Part shown: piece after piece, positions 45,301-53,267 of the stretch
Layout: each line of letters opens with the position of its first letter
Numbering within the stretch: the first letter of the stretch is position 1
Origin: UMGS1590 sp900552455
GTDB taxonomy: Bacteria > Bacillota > Peptococcia > Peptococcales > Peptococcaceae
Reading direction: 5' to 3'
DNA: 64,000 nt
NCBI GenBank assembly: GCA_963931105.1
Contig: OZ007004.1
Coordinates: 2,542,001 to 2,606,000 of the forward strand
Program-made: the position numbers and the translations under genes
The notes under the pieces: model-generated
Databases searched by the model: none
Told to the model about the DNA's origin: nothing
The model's input: the letters and a program-made list of their open reading frames with translations, nothing else

Positions 45301-47041
45301 TGGTGTCTCCCGCACGGGTGATGGGCTGGCCGGATAAATCCGGCGGCGTAGGCTGTGCGGACGATTCCTCTGCGGCAATCTGCTCCACATCCTGCATTAC
45401 CTGCTGGATGAACGGGTCACTATCCAGCTTTTCCGGGTCTGCGACCTGACCGTTCACGATACCACGCTCGGCCAGAGTCTCCCGGATGGCGATGGGGTCG
45501 ATGTTGTCAAAGCGGTCCTGTTCCTCTTGGGTGTAGAAGCGGTCCTCCTTGATAAGCTGTGCAATCCGGCGCTGTACCTTGGGCCAGGACACATCACCCG
45601 CCGCGCCGTCCACCGTCACAGGGAAGGCAGGCAGATCATCGCCAAACTCCTGCCGCAGCCAGGCGGCGGTGTCCTTTTCACGGGCGTGGTCCTTCATATA
45701 GCGCACGACTGCGTGCTTGCTCTCAATATTGCCGTTCCATTCCTGGATAGCCGCGTCAATCTCGGCTTGGGTCAGCGTCCGGCGCTGGGGCGCTGCCGGG
45801 CGCTCTGTCGTGGTATGGTGTTCCGGCATAGAAAAAGGACCGGGCGTTTGTACGCTCGATCCTTCGTCGATGGCTTTTATTTGTTCCGCTTCGGAGAGGA
45901 ACAGGTTTAAGGTCAGCTGTTGATAAGTTCCGCTAGCAGGATTTCTTCCGCCTGAGCCTTGCAGGTGTTCATCAGGCCCACCCACTTCATCGGGTCGCGG
46001 GCTTTCAGCTGCTCCGTCGCGCCCGCTGCCTCGGCCAGCTTCGGCATCATCTGCTCCAGACGCCGGTTCGCCGTCTCGTCGATCTCCGCGAGGTGCGGGT
46101 ACAGCTTCTCGGTCATCAACAGCTGGTTGTACAGGATGGGCCGGTGCTCCTTCAGATAGGTTTTCCGCATCCTGCCGTACTTGCCCAGGGGCTTCGGCGG
46201 CTGCTCGGTCAGCTTCAGTTCGGGAATCAGATAGTCCCCGTTCTGGATGTAGGTCAGGTTGTTCTCCATGTGTGACGCTCCTTTCCGCGATCTGTGCGCG
46301 TTCGTAGTTTTGGATAGTGACGCCGATCTGCCGCAGCACCTGCTGACTTGCCTGGCTGACGGCTGTTCCCAGCGCCCTGACAGTGGCCGGGGTGTTGAAG
46401 TCAAAGATCGGCATGAAATCTTCGTAATCAAAGTGCTGTTCCGGCTCCAGTCCGCAGCGGGACATCAGGGCATAGGCGATGCTGACAGTGGCGGCTGATT
46501 GGAACTGTACTCCGATGTCAATTTCATCATATTCCTCCAGGAATGAACCGTCAACGATGTGGCGAATGTCCTGTTGATACTCCGTCCAGTATTCCTCTGC
46601 CAGTTTTCCGGCCACACGGGTCAGCTGTTCGGCAAGATCGCTCCCGGTCATTTCATAACGGTTTTCCAGCATGGCTGCGACCGGAGCAGTATGGGATTCT
46701 TCCAGCGTCCACAGCCAGGGGGTGCGGGAATGTTCACGGGTGCCGGTGTCGGAAATATCGAACACATAGCGCAGACGGAGCCGGTCGCCGGAATCATCCA
46801 CCAGGGCGATGCCCTTGGAACCGCGCCGGACGTAGCGGCCCATACGGTTGTTCCACAGGTCGTACTCGGCGCAGGCAGTGGCATCCGGGCGCTGGGCGTA
46901 GATCATCAGCTGCTCATGGAAGGGGTACTTGTAGAGGCGGGCGGCGGTGGTGAGAAATCCCGCCCACTCTTGCCAGCTGCCGGTGAGTTGGACCGCCACC
47001 TTCTCCGCCATCTGCGCATATTGTTCAGCTTTGGTTGGCAT
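39353..47041 (-). CDS. Giant SNF2-type helicase / N-6 adenine methylase fusion
   Basis: 2562 residues. N-terminal ArdC-like region (~1-260, FHEQLMIYAQRPDATACAEYD); a low-complexity Gly/Ala/Asp/Arg linker (~258-376) whose DNA also encodes tnpV in another frame; beta modules (~560-960); a methylase domain (~970-1250: YVGWGGLADVFD, GNILEPSMGVGNFFG and the NPPY-like NVPFGQY); and a superfamily 2 helicase (~1700-2330: Walker A EVGAGKTFEM, DEAH in RLFVDEAHNYKN, ATGTPVSNS, motif VI QRKGRIERQGNQ). Such giants are hallmarks of Tn1549/CTn-type elements; proposed to protect or process incoming DNA. The whole reading frame is intact. Confidence 0.9.
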   Translation of the reverse strand: MPTKAEQYAQMAEKVAVQLTGSWQEWAGFLTTAARLYKYPFHEQLMIYAQRPDATACAEYDLWNNRMGRYVRRGSKGIALVDDSGDRLRLRYVFDISDTGTREHSRTPWLWTLEESHTAPVAAMLENRYEMTGSDLAEQLTRVAGKLAEEYWTEYQQDIRHIVDGSFLEEYDEIDIGVQFQSAATVSIAYALMSRCGLEPEQHFDYEDFMPIFDFNTPATVRALGTAVSQASQQVLRQIGVTIQNYERAQIAERSVTHGEQPDLHPERGLSDSRTEADRAAAEAPGQVRQDAENLSEGAPAHPVQPAVDDREAVPAPRGDRRDGEPASGADDAEAGRGSGRDGAAESPRPDEVGGPDEHLQGSGGRNPASGTYQQLTLNLFLSEAEQIKAIDEGSSVQTPGPFSMPEHHTTTERPAAPQRRTLTQAEIDAAIQEWNGNIESKHAVVRYMKDHAREKDTAAWLRQEFGDDLPAFPVTVDGAAGDVSWPKVQRRIAQLIKEDRFYTQEEQDRFDNIDPIAIRETLAERGIVNGQVADPEKLDSDPFIQQVMQDVEQIAAEESSAQPTPPDLSGQPITRAGDTITIGNGEPTHEIDITVSDEEYEAIQQAIPEEKVYDPTAPVYHEGDTVYLDNQEYQITELREDTVQLLPSGMAYPIFRAESRERFEQLLKNDLRNGSITEFLSADPEKVDQDLREVLTSGLFTWQDKEYISRWLRDGEGNTRIAQRLSELYSGRVETMDLATGDIADYRTFTTSIEIEVLDQEERKLATLAYRWGELTPLLRGLYVQELDGFFQDPEGFADRHTPLLEGTPSYQVGDQVTLPAPDHPITGTIDAIEDNSVRIYTGPYAWSYDVVGREQFETWLRQDERNAGLFTPDIRETPAPEIISEPVTVYPGDKNGLPYDVVVERLHIDEPEPMPPQPHPPENFRILNDDLGTGGPKEKFWRNIKAIATLKQIEQENRYATPEEQHLLSQYVGWGGLADVFDTDKPAWSAEYSELKELLTPEEYAAARASTLNAHYTSPTVIRAIYEAVERMGFQGGNILEPSMGVGNFFGMLPESMAESRLYGVELDSISGRIARQLYPKADITVAGFETTDRRDFYDLAVGNVPFGQYQVNDRAYNKLGFNIHNYFFAKALDQVRPGGVVAFVTSRYTMDAKDSTVRRYLAQRAELLGAIRLPNNAFKANAGTEVVSDILFLQKRDRPIDIAPDWTQTGQTEDGFTVNQYFLNHPEMVLGRPTAESTQYGRQDYTVAPIDGLLLSDQLHDAVKYIRGTYQEAELPELSEGEDIDTSIPADPNVKNYSFTVVDGTVYFRENSRMVRPDLNATAEARVKGLVELRDCVQRLIDLEMDAGASDADIQAQMTVLNQLYDSFSEKYGLINDRGNRLAFADDSSYYLLCALEVLDEDGKLERKADMFTKRTIKPHEAVTTVDTAAEALAVSISEKARVDMAYMEQLTGKPGEELAAELRGVIFHVPGQAEPDGRPHYVTADEYLSGNVRRKLRQAQRAAEQDPSFAINVEALQAAQPKDLDASEIEVRLGATWIDKEYIQQFMYETFDTPFYLQRSIEVHYSPFTAEWQISGKNAVSYNDVAAYTTYGTDRANAYRILEDSLNLRDVRIYDTVEDPDGKERRVLNAKATTLAAQKQQAIREAFKDWIWKDPERRQALVRQYNEEMNSTRPREYDGSHITFGGMNPSITLREHQLGAIAHILYGGNTLLAHEVGAGKTFEMVAAAMESKRLGLCQKSLFVVPNHLTEQWASEFLRLYPSANILVTTKKDFETHRRKKFCARIATGDYDAIIMGHSQFERIPISRERQERLLREQIQEITDGIAEVESSGGERFTVKQLERTRKSLEARLEKLQAEGRKDDVVTFEQLGVDRLFVDEAHNYKNLFLYTKMRNVAGLSTTDAQKSSDMFAKCRYMDEITGSRGVIFATGTPVSNSMTELYTMQRYLQYDRLQELGMTHFDCWASRFGETVTALELAPEGTGYRARTRFSKFFNLPELMNLFKEIADIKTADQLHLPTPEVEYHNVVAQPTEHQQEMVQALSERASKVHAGSVDPSVDNMLKITSDGRKLGLDQRIISPLLPDEPGTKVNQCVENILQIWRDGEADKLTQLVFCDISTPQARPAKKAAKALDNPTLHALEQAVPLDKPEPAFTVYEDIRQKLIAQGMPAEQIAFIHEANTEVRKKELFAKVRTGQVRVLLGSTQKMGAGTNVQDRLVALHDLDCPWRPGDLAQRKGRIERQGNQNPLVHVYRYVTEGTFDAYLWQTVENKQKFISQIMTSKSPVRSCDDVDETALSFAEIKALCAGDPRIKERMDLDVEVSRLKLMKADHQSKQYRLEDQLLKYFPEEIEKNKGFIAGLEADMATLAEHSHPEDGFAGIEVRGDTLTDKENAGAALLDACKEVKNSEPVQIGSYRGFAMSVTFDAFQKEYTLLLKGQMTHRVTLGADPRGNLTRIDNALAQMPQRLEAMKNQLDNLYQQQTAAKAEVGKTFPQEQELRDKSARLLELDAELNIDGRGRPPQTTVMAKSARPSVLDGLRRPVPPRNPDKKPKHHEQEAR
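45913..46269 (-). CDS. tnpV: TnpV-family protein, nested out of frame in the helicase/methylase gene
   Basis: 118 residues from the ATG at 46269, with AAAGGAG eight bases upstream, in a different frame of the same strand as the giant gene. Sequence features of the TnpV family: LTYIQNGDYLIPELKL, LGKYGRMRKTYLKEHRPILY, MTEKLYPHLAEIDETANRRL and the helical tail AQAEEILLAELINS. In this stretch the giant protein is low-complexity linker, which suggests the TnpV frame is the one under selection. Function of TnpV is not established; it is associated with mobile elements of Firmicutes. Confidence 0.8.
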   Translation of the reverse strand: MENNLTYIQNGDYLIPELKLTEQPPKPLGKYGRMRKTYLKEHRPILYNQLLMTEKLYPHLAEIDETANRRLEQMMPKLAEAAGATEQLKARDPMKWVGLMNTCKAQAEEILLAELINS

Positions 47042-47118
47042 GGTTGTCTGTCCTCCCTTCTATTTTGGATAGGAAAACAGGGCGGCACAGCAGCCGCCCC
47101 GCCGTTTACGGGATATAG

Positions 47119-47334
47119 TTACTCATCAAAATCCGGGTACAGCTCCACCGCATCGAACTCGGTATCGGTCATAGCCCGGAGCTTGGCGAGGGTAGTGTCC
47201 GTCAGGGCCAGCAGCTCGGCCTCGTCCGGCTCCAAATAGCCGCGCATCTCGGACAGTGCCTCAATGGCACCCTCACGGGTGCCGGGGTTGTAGATGCACA
47301 GCAGGTTTATTTCCTCAAAGGTAAAGTTTCCCAT
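47119..47334 (-). CDS. Transposon-transfer assisting family protein
   Basis: 71 acidic residues: MGNFTFEEINLLCIYNPGTR, EALSEMRGYLEPDEAELLAL, TLAKLRAMTDTEFDAVEL. The compact helical pattern and the position between the ArdC/YodL fusion and the helicase giant match the small proteins annotated as transposon-transfer assisting in Tn1549-like elements. The preceding gene ends one base upstream, so they are cotranscribed. Confidence 0.82.
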   Translation of the reverse strand: MGNFTFEEINLLCIYNPGTREGAIEALSEMRGYLEPDEAELLALTDTTLAKLRAMTDTEFDAVELYPDFDE

Positions 47335-47335
47335 A

Positions 47336-50300
47336 TCAAATCTCCCTTTCCGCGCTCTTTTTGTGCGCTGTCTTTTTATGTTCGGGTTTCGGCTGGCTTC
47401 TCAGCTGTTCCACGACGGATTTTCTTTTTTCCCGTTCCTCCCGATGGGCGGCAGCCGCCAAATCCATGAGGGAGATGGGCTGACCGCTTCTGGCCTGCTG
47501 TTCCAACTGGGCCACGGTCGGCTCTTTGGAGCCGTTGTTGATCACGCCGTCAATCATGCCGTAATCATCCTCCACGGTCATCTCCGCATTTTTTAAGTGA
47601 TTTTCCGGGAGAAAACTGGGAATCTGCTGGAAACCAACACTGTCAACATAGTGGCAGGATACCACGCCGTTTTGCTTGAGGGCAACGATGTCGCTGACGC
47701 TCATGGAAGGACTATGGAAATCCACCGGTTTTTCCAGATTGAACTGCTGGAAAAGCTGTTCCAGCTTGGCATCGGTGCTGCCGGTAGCGGTCAGAGGCGC
47801 GGTATAGATCAGGTCATAGCTGCCGCGCTCCACAGAAATGTCATGGCTTTGCAACCAGTCCATATTCATGAAGCGGATATTCTGCGGGTCATCCCGGCTC
47901 ACCTGGTAAATGGCGAAGCAATCGCCCTCATGGGAGAGAAACGCCTGCTCCCGTTCCAGCTGCCGGTCCTGCCGCTCCAGCACTTTCTCATGGAACTGCG
48001 GGCTTTCTTCCCATTCGTCGCGGGCCACGGCAAAGATACCATCATGGGCATCCAGGTCGGAGCTGTCAAAAGCCATCTCCGGGTTTTCGCCCTCCTGGAT
48101 GATGTACACGGTCAGATCGCGCTCCATCAGCTCATAAGCCCGCTCTTTGGAGAGGGGCAGAAGGTCGCTGTCCAGATAGCCGCACTTTTCCAGATCGTCC
48201 TGGGTCAGTGCCGGGTCCGGCATAGGGTACTCGTCCAGCGCCTGCTCCGGGGCATCGGGCAGCTGGGTGGGAACAGCGGCAGTGTCCTCCGCCTGCTGGC
48301 TGACCTGCTCCTGCATCTGTTGGTAGGCAGCCTCCTGCAAGGTCTCAATCATGGAGAGGGGCGCATACTTAATGGATGCATTTCCCATGTTCAAATCATC
48401 ACAGATACGGAGAGCGGCTTCGGAGCGGCGCAGGTCGGGGGCATCCAACTGGCCGCCGTCCAACTCCCGCATGGTTTCTTTGTCGTAGAGCGTATAGTCC
48501 CACCCAGTATCACAGGGCTGGATGTGCAGGTACGCAGCATCGTCCAGCACCAGAAGCGCCTCACGGAACTCGGCGGTGGGGCTATCATGTTCCGGCTCCC
48601 GCACTTGGATGACCTGCATTTCCGGCATAGCCTCCACCAAGTCCTGTACTGCTTTTTGCACCTGGGGATTGTCACGGAAGTAGGCGATCTCCTGAATGGT
48701 CTGAAGGTCAATGGTTTCGCCGGTCAGGATGGGGAATGTCCCCTCATAGTCGCTGCCGTCTTTCAGCTCAAAGCCGATTCCTTTGATACCATTCATCCGC
48801 TGGGCCGGAATGGCCTGGTAGAGCCGAACCGCATCCTCCAGGGAGAGATTGTCATGGTATTCGCCCATCGTAGGAAACTCCATGCACTCCGCTACATAAT
48901 AACGGATGGAAGGTTCCTGCGTTTCCTGGACCTGTGTCGGCATATCACGTTCCGGCACCAGCTGATCCAGACGGTCCAGAAGTGCGGCTGCCTCGGCAGT
49001 CCATTCTCCCGGCTCATCCTCGGCAATGTCCTGAAGCCATTTTCTCACGCCCTGTGCGCCACCGTCCTGCAGAGAAGCTGTCAGTTCCCGGAGTGCAGTC
49101 TCCCGGTCATCCACCGTATCCCGATACTCATACGGGTCATAGTCAAAAGCAAACTGGTCGATGTCAGCGGCCAACCGCTCAATCGGGTCTGATTTCTGTT
49201 CCGGCTCCTGCCTGGCAGTAGGGTCAATGTCGCGCTCCTTGCAGATTTCCTTGTAGTGCCGGTCAATATCGGCAATCAGTTCACCGGCGGTCTTGTTGAT
49301 GACCTCCAGGCTGGCCCGCAGTTCCTTCAGCTCCTTGCCCTGGCTCCAGCTGGCGATATAGCCAAAGCTGTTGTCACCAGTTTCGATACCGTAATACTGG
49401 CAGACCGCATAGGAAATGCTCTCGGCCTGCACTTCTTCGGTGCGCCGGTCCTTGGCCGCCTGAATCTCGGCAGAGTGATCTTCCTCCACCTCCAACCGCC
49501 ACTCGAACTGATTCTCGTCCACATAGCGCCAGTCTGCATTGGCGGCGAACTGTTCCGCCTCCGCTTCGGTGGCAAAGCCCTGGGAGTAGTCCTTCCTGGT
49601 CCCGCCATCGCTGACCATGACCACCTTCCAGGCGGGATCGGGTTCCGCCCGCTTCGGATCATGGAGCTTGCTGTGGGCGATCTCATGGATAGCCGCAGAG
49701 ACCGTCTGAACTTCACTCATGCCAGGGCGAAGCGCAATCCGCTGCCGGTCGGAGGAAAAGTAGCCGTCCATATTGGCCGCCATCGGCTCAAACTCAATGG
49801 GAACCGGGGCGGATCGGCGCAGCGCCTCCAGGAAAACCTCATAGTTCTGGACATTACCGGTCAGGCTGGACGCAAGTTCCGGCAGGGGCTTTCCATCCGT
49901 CTGGCTCACATCGAACACCTTCACCGGGCGGAACAAGGGAATCTCAATTTCCTTTTCCTCCATGATGACCTTGCCATCCTTATCCAGCATAGGTGCTTTG
50001 GTATCCGGGTCCAGCTTCTGTTCCTCGATTTTCTTTTTATATGGTGTCGGGGCAATAATGGTAATACCATGCTCACCCCGTTTCACATGGCGCTCAAACT
50101 GATTTTTCCACTTGTTGTATCCGGCCACCAGCGTGGCGTCCGGGCGCTGCATATAGATGAGCATGGTGTTGTTGACGGAGTAGCGGTGGAACCGGGACAT
50201 CACGGAGAGGTAGCGCATATACTTTTCACTCTCGAACAGTTCCTTGATGCCCTGCTCAATGCCCTCGGTAATTTCCCGCAATCGCTCCCGGTTGGTGGGT

Positions 50301-50884
50301 TTCTCAGCCATGATTTTCACTCTCCCTTCTATGGCCGTAATCTCTGCGGAGTGTTCCGCAAACCACTTGTCTTGTTCCTCGGTGCTGCTGTCAATCAGAA
50401 GGTCCAGGAGGTAGCCCGTATAGTCCTTTTTCTGGATGGCCTCCATAAAACGGGGATGCGGGTCCTCGTCCGGCGTTTTGGGGGAATAATCGGTTTCCCA
50501 TTTACGGAGCAGATGGTAGTAGTCGGTCAGAACACGCCAGCCATGTTCTCGCTTTTCCTTTAACTTCTGTGTTTCGGATTTCTGCCGGACATAGTTCCGC
50601 CGGGGCGGGGCCTGGCTGTCATAGGCCAGGCCAAAATCCTGGGCCAGCTTTTCAGCGGCTTCTTTTGGTGTCAGGTTATAAAGCCGGGCAGTGAAGTTGA
50701 TCACATCGCCGTCCGCGCCGCAGCCAAAGCAGTGAAAGCGGCGGTCCACCTTCATGCTTGGGTGCCGATCATCGTGGAAGGGACAGCAGGCCATGCCGCC
50801 GTGCTTTACCTCGATGCCATACATTTCCGCCGCTTCTCTGGTGGTGACGGATTCTTTCACAACCTCAAAAACATTCTCTGCCAT
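47336..50884 (-). CDS. CHC2 zinc finger - ArdC-like - YodL/DUF4316-type fusion
   Basis: 1182 residues from the ATG at 50884. Residues ~30-66: primase-type CHC2 zinc ribbon (CCPFHDDRHPSMK...HCFGCGADGDVINF). ~192-300: ArdC N-terminal fold (FHRYSVNNTMLIYMQRPDATL). ~400-480: zinc metallopeptidase-like AAIHEIAHSKLH. The C-terminal half has YodL-like (RYYVAECMEFPTMGEYHDNLS) and DUF4316-type modules. Two parts often encoded separately are fused here; an ATG at 50311 (residue 192) keeps AAGGGAG ten bases upstream and may give a second product without the zinc finger. Likely roles: antirestriction and strand handling in the recipient. Confidence 0.85.
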   Translation of the reverse strand: MAENVFEVVKESVTTREAAEMYGIEVKHGGMACCPFHDDRHPSMKVDRRFHCFGCGADGDVINFTARLYNLTPKEAAEKLAQDFGLAYDSQAPPRRNYVRQKSETQKLKEKREHGWRVLTDYYHLLRKWETDYSPKTPDEDPHPRFMEAIQKKDYTGYLLDLLIDSSTEEQDKWFAEHSAEITAIEGRVKIMAEKPTNRERLREITEGIEQGIKELFESEKYMRYLSVMSRFHRYSVNNTMLIYMQRPDATLVAGYNKWKNQFERHVKRGEHGITIIAPTPYKKKIEEQKLDPDTKAPMLDKDGKVIMEEKEIEIPLFRPVKVFDVSQTDGKPLPELASSLTGNVQNYEVFLEALRRSAPVPIEFEPMAANMDGYFSSDRQRIALRPGMSEVQTVSAAIHEIAHSKLHDPKRAEPDPAWKVVMVSDGGTRKDYSQGFATEAEAEQFAANADWRYVDENQFEWRLEVEEDHSAEIQAAKDRRTEEVQAESISYAVCQYYGIETGDNSFGYIASWSQGKELKELRASLEVINKTAGELIADIDRHYKEICKERDIDPTARQEPEQKSDPIERLAADIDQFAFDYDPYEYRDTVDDRETALRELTASLQDGGAQGVRKWLQDIAEDEPGEWTAEAAALLDRLDQLVPERDMPTQVQETQEPSIRYYVAECMEFPTMGEYHDNLSLEDAVRLYQAIPAQRMNGIKGIGFELKDGSDYEGTFPILTGETIDLQTIQEIAYFRDNPQVQKAVQDLVEAMPEMQVIQVREPEHDSPTAEFREALLVLDDAAYLHIQPCDTGWDYTLYDKETMRELDGGQLDAPDLRRSEAALRICDDLNMGNASIKYAPLSMIETLQEAAYQQMQEQVSQQAEDTAAVPTQLPDAPEQALDEYPMPDPALTQDDLEKCGYLDSDLLPLSKERAYELMERDLTVYIIQEGENPEMAFDSSDLDAHDGIFAVARDEWEESPQFHEKVLERQDRQLEREQAFLSHEGDCFAIYQVSRDDPQNIRFMNMDWLQSHDISVERGSYDLIYTAPLTATGSTDAKLEQLFQQFNLEKPVDFHSPSMSVSDIVALKQNGVVSCHYVDSVGFQQIPSFLPENHLKNAEMTVEDDYGMIDGVINNGSKEPTVAQLEQQARSGQPISLMDLAAAAHREEREKRKSVVEQLRSQPKPEHKKTAHKKSAEREI

Positions 50885-50886
50885 GC

Positions 50887-51168
50887 TCACTCCACACCCG
50901 CCTTTTTGACGGGCGGCCTGTACCCGGCAGCTTTGGCCCGCTCACTGGCGGCCTTGCGGCGCTCGGCGCTGTACGGCTCCCGGACTGACACACAGCGTTT
51001 GGGGACGGTAAAGGTCTGCCGGTCCTTTTTCACGATCTGGTCCGGGTATTTTTCCGCCAGCCGCCGCAGCTTCTCCAACAGCTTCGGGTCATGGGTGTAG
51101 ACCTCGGCGGTGGCCTCGGCCTGGTTGTAGAGGATAATGGTTTCCTGTTCATATAAACTCAGCTTCAT
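50887..51168 (-). CDS. Small basic element protein of unknown function
   Basis: 93 residues: MKLSLYEQETIILYNQAEA, EVYTHDPKLLEKLRRLAEKYP, then a basic tail (YSAERRKAASERAKAAGYRPP). Found in this position, between topB and the CHC2/ArdC gene, in related elements as far as I recall; no function known. Overlaps topB by 4 nt upstream and abuts the next start downstream. Confidence 0.78.
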   Translation of the reverse strand: MKLSLYEQETIILYNQAEATAEVYTHDPKLLEKLRRLAEKYPDQIVKKDRQTFTVPKRCVSVREPYSAERRKAASERAKAAGYRPPVKKAGVE

Positions 51169-53267
51169 TTGCCGCCGCCTTTCTGCCGGTCAAACTCCAG
51201 CTTGAAGTTGGCGTACTGTCCGGTATCCTCCAGGACAACGGTGGCGTCGTAGGTCTTGCCGCTTTTTTCAGAGTACAACCCGGTCACACGGGCGCGGCCA
51301 CTTTTCAGCAGTGCCGCCACAATGGCCTTTGTGGGCTGTTTTTTCTTCATCGCCCACCATTTGTTGTTTTTCCAGATTGCAAAATTGCAAGATTTGTCCT
51401 GGCAGAAGAAGCCTTTTTGCATTTCTGCAACCTCACCGCCGCAGCGGGGGCATTTGCCCACCACCTCACGGGGCGGGGAAAACAGGTACTCGGTTCCCTT
51501 GATGACCTGATAAGTCTCCACCAGTTCCTTCAGCATGGCGGCGATCCCCTCCATAAAGTCCTCCGGGGCCAGCTCGCCGCGCTCGATCTCATCCAGGCGA
51601 TACTCCCACTCGGCGGTCAGAAGCGGCGATTGCAGCTGCTCCGGCAGCACCGTGATAAGGGAGACCGCATCTTTGGAGGGCATGAGCTGCACGGTTTTCT
51701 TGCTCTTTTTCCGTTCCAGAAAGCCGGTGAACACCAGCTTTTCCAAAATCCCGGCGCGGGTGGCGGGTGTCCCCAGCCCCTTGCGCTCGGCGTCCTCCGG
51801 CATATCGTCTTTCCCGGCAGTCTCCATCGCGGAGAGCAGGGTGTCCTCGGTAAAGCGCTTGGGAGGGCTGGTCTTGCCTTCCTTGACGGCAGCACCGGTG
51901 ACCGGCAGCCCCTGGCCCTCGACCAGCTCCGGCAGCGCCTTGTCCTCGGAAGTGTTGTCCTGTTCCGGCGCACTTTTCAGACTGGCACGGTAGGCGGCAT
52001 CCAGCGTCCGCCAGCCGGGCTGCTTCACTATGCGGCCTTTGGCGGTGAACTCCGCGCCCGCGCATTCCACGGCGATAGACGTTTCCGCGTAGGTGTGGGG
52101 TGGGGCTACGGCGCACAGCAGGCGCAGGGCCACCAGTTCCAGAACAGCCCGTTCCCCGGCAGGCAGGGCGGACAGATCCGCATCCCGGATGTTTCGGGTG
52201 GGGATCACCGCATGATGGTCGGTTACTTTCTTGTCGTTGATGACCGCCGCCGCATCGCAGGAAATGGCGATACCTTTCCGAAACGGCATGGCGTTGGCAA
52301 CCAGGTTCACCAGCACCGGCAGGCTCTCCGTCATGTCCGAAGTCAGGTAGCGGCTGTCGGTCCGGGGATAGGTACAGAGTTTCTTTTCATAGAGATTTTG
52401 CAGGTAATCGAGTGTCTGCTGCGCCGTAAAGCCCAGCAGCTGGTTGGCATCCCGCTGGAGGGTGGTCAGATCATAGAGGGCGGGCGGCTTTTCGGATTTG
52501 TCTTTGCGTTCCACCTGCTTGATTGTGGCCGTGCCGCCCTGGCAAGCACTTTTCAGCTGTTCGGCGGCAGCTTTTTCTTTCATGCGCTCGCCGGAAACAG
52601 AAAAGTCGGGCAGCTCCAACTGTACCGTATAAAACGGCACCGGCTTGAAAGCGTCGATCTCGGCCTCCCGCTGGACGATGAGCGCCAGCGTCGGGGACAT
52701 GACCCGGCCAATGTTCAGCGTTCGGTGGTACAGTACCGAAAACAGCCGGGTAGCGTTGATCCCCACCAGCCAGTCGGCCTTGGCCCGGCAGAGGGCCGCC
52801 TGATGCAGCCCGTCATAGTCCGCACCGGGTCGCAGGTTGGCAAAGCCCTCCCGGATGGCGGAATCCTCCATGCTGGAAATCCAAAGCCGCTTCATGGGTT
52901 TCTGGCAGCCCGCCAGATCATAGACGCTGCGGAAAATCAGTTCTCCCTCGCGCCCGGCATCGCAGGCGTTCACCACCTCGGTCACGTCCGGGGCGTTCAT
53001 CAGCCTTTTCAGGATGTCGAACTGCTTTTTCTTGTCCGCACCCACCACCATCTGCCAATGTTCCGGCAGGATGGGCAGGTCATCGTAACGCCACTTGGCA
53101 TAGTCGGGGTTATAAGTGTCGGCATCCGCCAGACCGGCCAGATGGCCCACGCACCAGCTGACCCGCCAGCCGTTTCCTTCCAGATAACCGTCTTTGCGGG
53201 TCGTAGCTCCCAGCACGGCGGAGAGCGACTGGGCGACTGAGGGCTTCTCAGCAATCACTAAGCGCAT
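51165..53267 (-). CDS. topB: DNA topoisomerase III
   Basis: 700 residues from the ATG at 53267 (GGAGG nine bases upstream; 20-nt overlap with the previous gene). Type IA enzyme: Toprim LVIAEKPSVAQSLS and CDAGREGELIFRS, DNA gate with active Tyr in LCTYPRTDSRYL, and a C-terminal zinc-like module (CPRCGGEVAEMQKGFFCQDKSCNF). Element-encoded TopB is standard in Tn1549-like ICEs and resolves single-strand tangles during transfer. Confidence 0.95.
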   Translation of the reverse strand: MRLVIAEKPSVAQSLSAVLGATTRKDGYLEGNGWRVSWCVGHLAGLADADTYNPDYAKWRYDDLPILPEHWQMVVGADKKKQFDILKRLMNAPDVTEVVNACDAGREGELIFRSVYDLAGCQKPMKRLWISSMEDSAIREGFANLRPGADYDGLHQAALCRAKADWLVGINATRLFSVLYHRTLNIGRVMSPTLALIVQREAEIDAFKPVPFYTVQLELPDFSVSGERMKEKAAAEQLKSACQGGTATIKQVERKDKSEKPPALYDLTTLQRDANQLLGFTAQQTLDYLQNLYEKKLCTYPRTDSRYLTSDMTESLPVLVNLVANAMPFRKGIAISCDAAAVINDKKVTDHHAVIPTRNIRDADLSALPAGERAVLELVALRLLCAVAPPHTYAETSIAVECAGAEFTAKGRIVKQPGWRTLDAAYRASLKSAPEQDNTSEDKALPELVEGQGLPVTGAAVKEGKTSPPKRFTEDTLLSAMETAGKDDMPEDAERKGLGTPATRAGILEKLVFTGFLERKKSKKTVQLMPSKDAVSLITVLPEQLQSPLLTAEWEYRLDEIERGELAPEDFMEGIAAMLKELVETYQVIKGTEYLFSPPREVVGKCPRCGGEVAEMQKGFFCQDKSCNFAIWKNNKWWAMKKKQPTKAIVAALLKSGRARVTGLYSEKSGKTYDATVVLEDTGQYANFKLEFDRQKGGGK

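Noticed and set aside
40931..45337. Several plus-strand frames of 290-700 codons
   Set aside because: All antisense to the helicase/methylase gene, with shadow-type composition.
47597..50563. Two plus-strand frames of 435-531 codons
   Set aside because: Antisense to the CHC2/ArdC/YodL fusion gene.
51417..53240. 607-codon plus-strand frame
   Set aside because: Antisense to topB.
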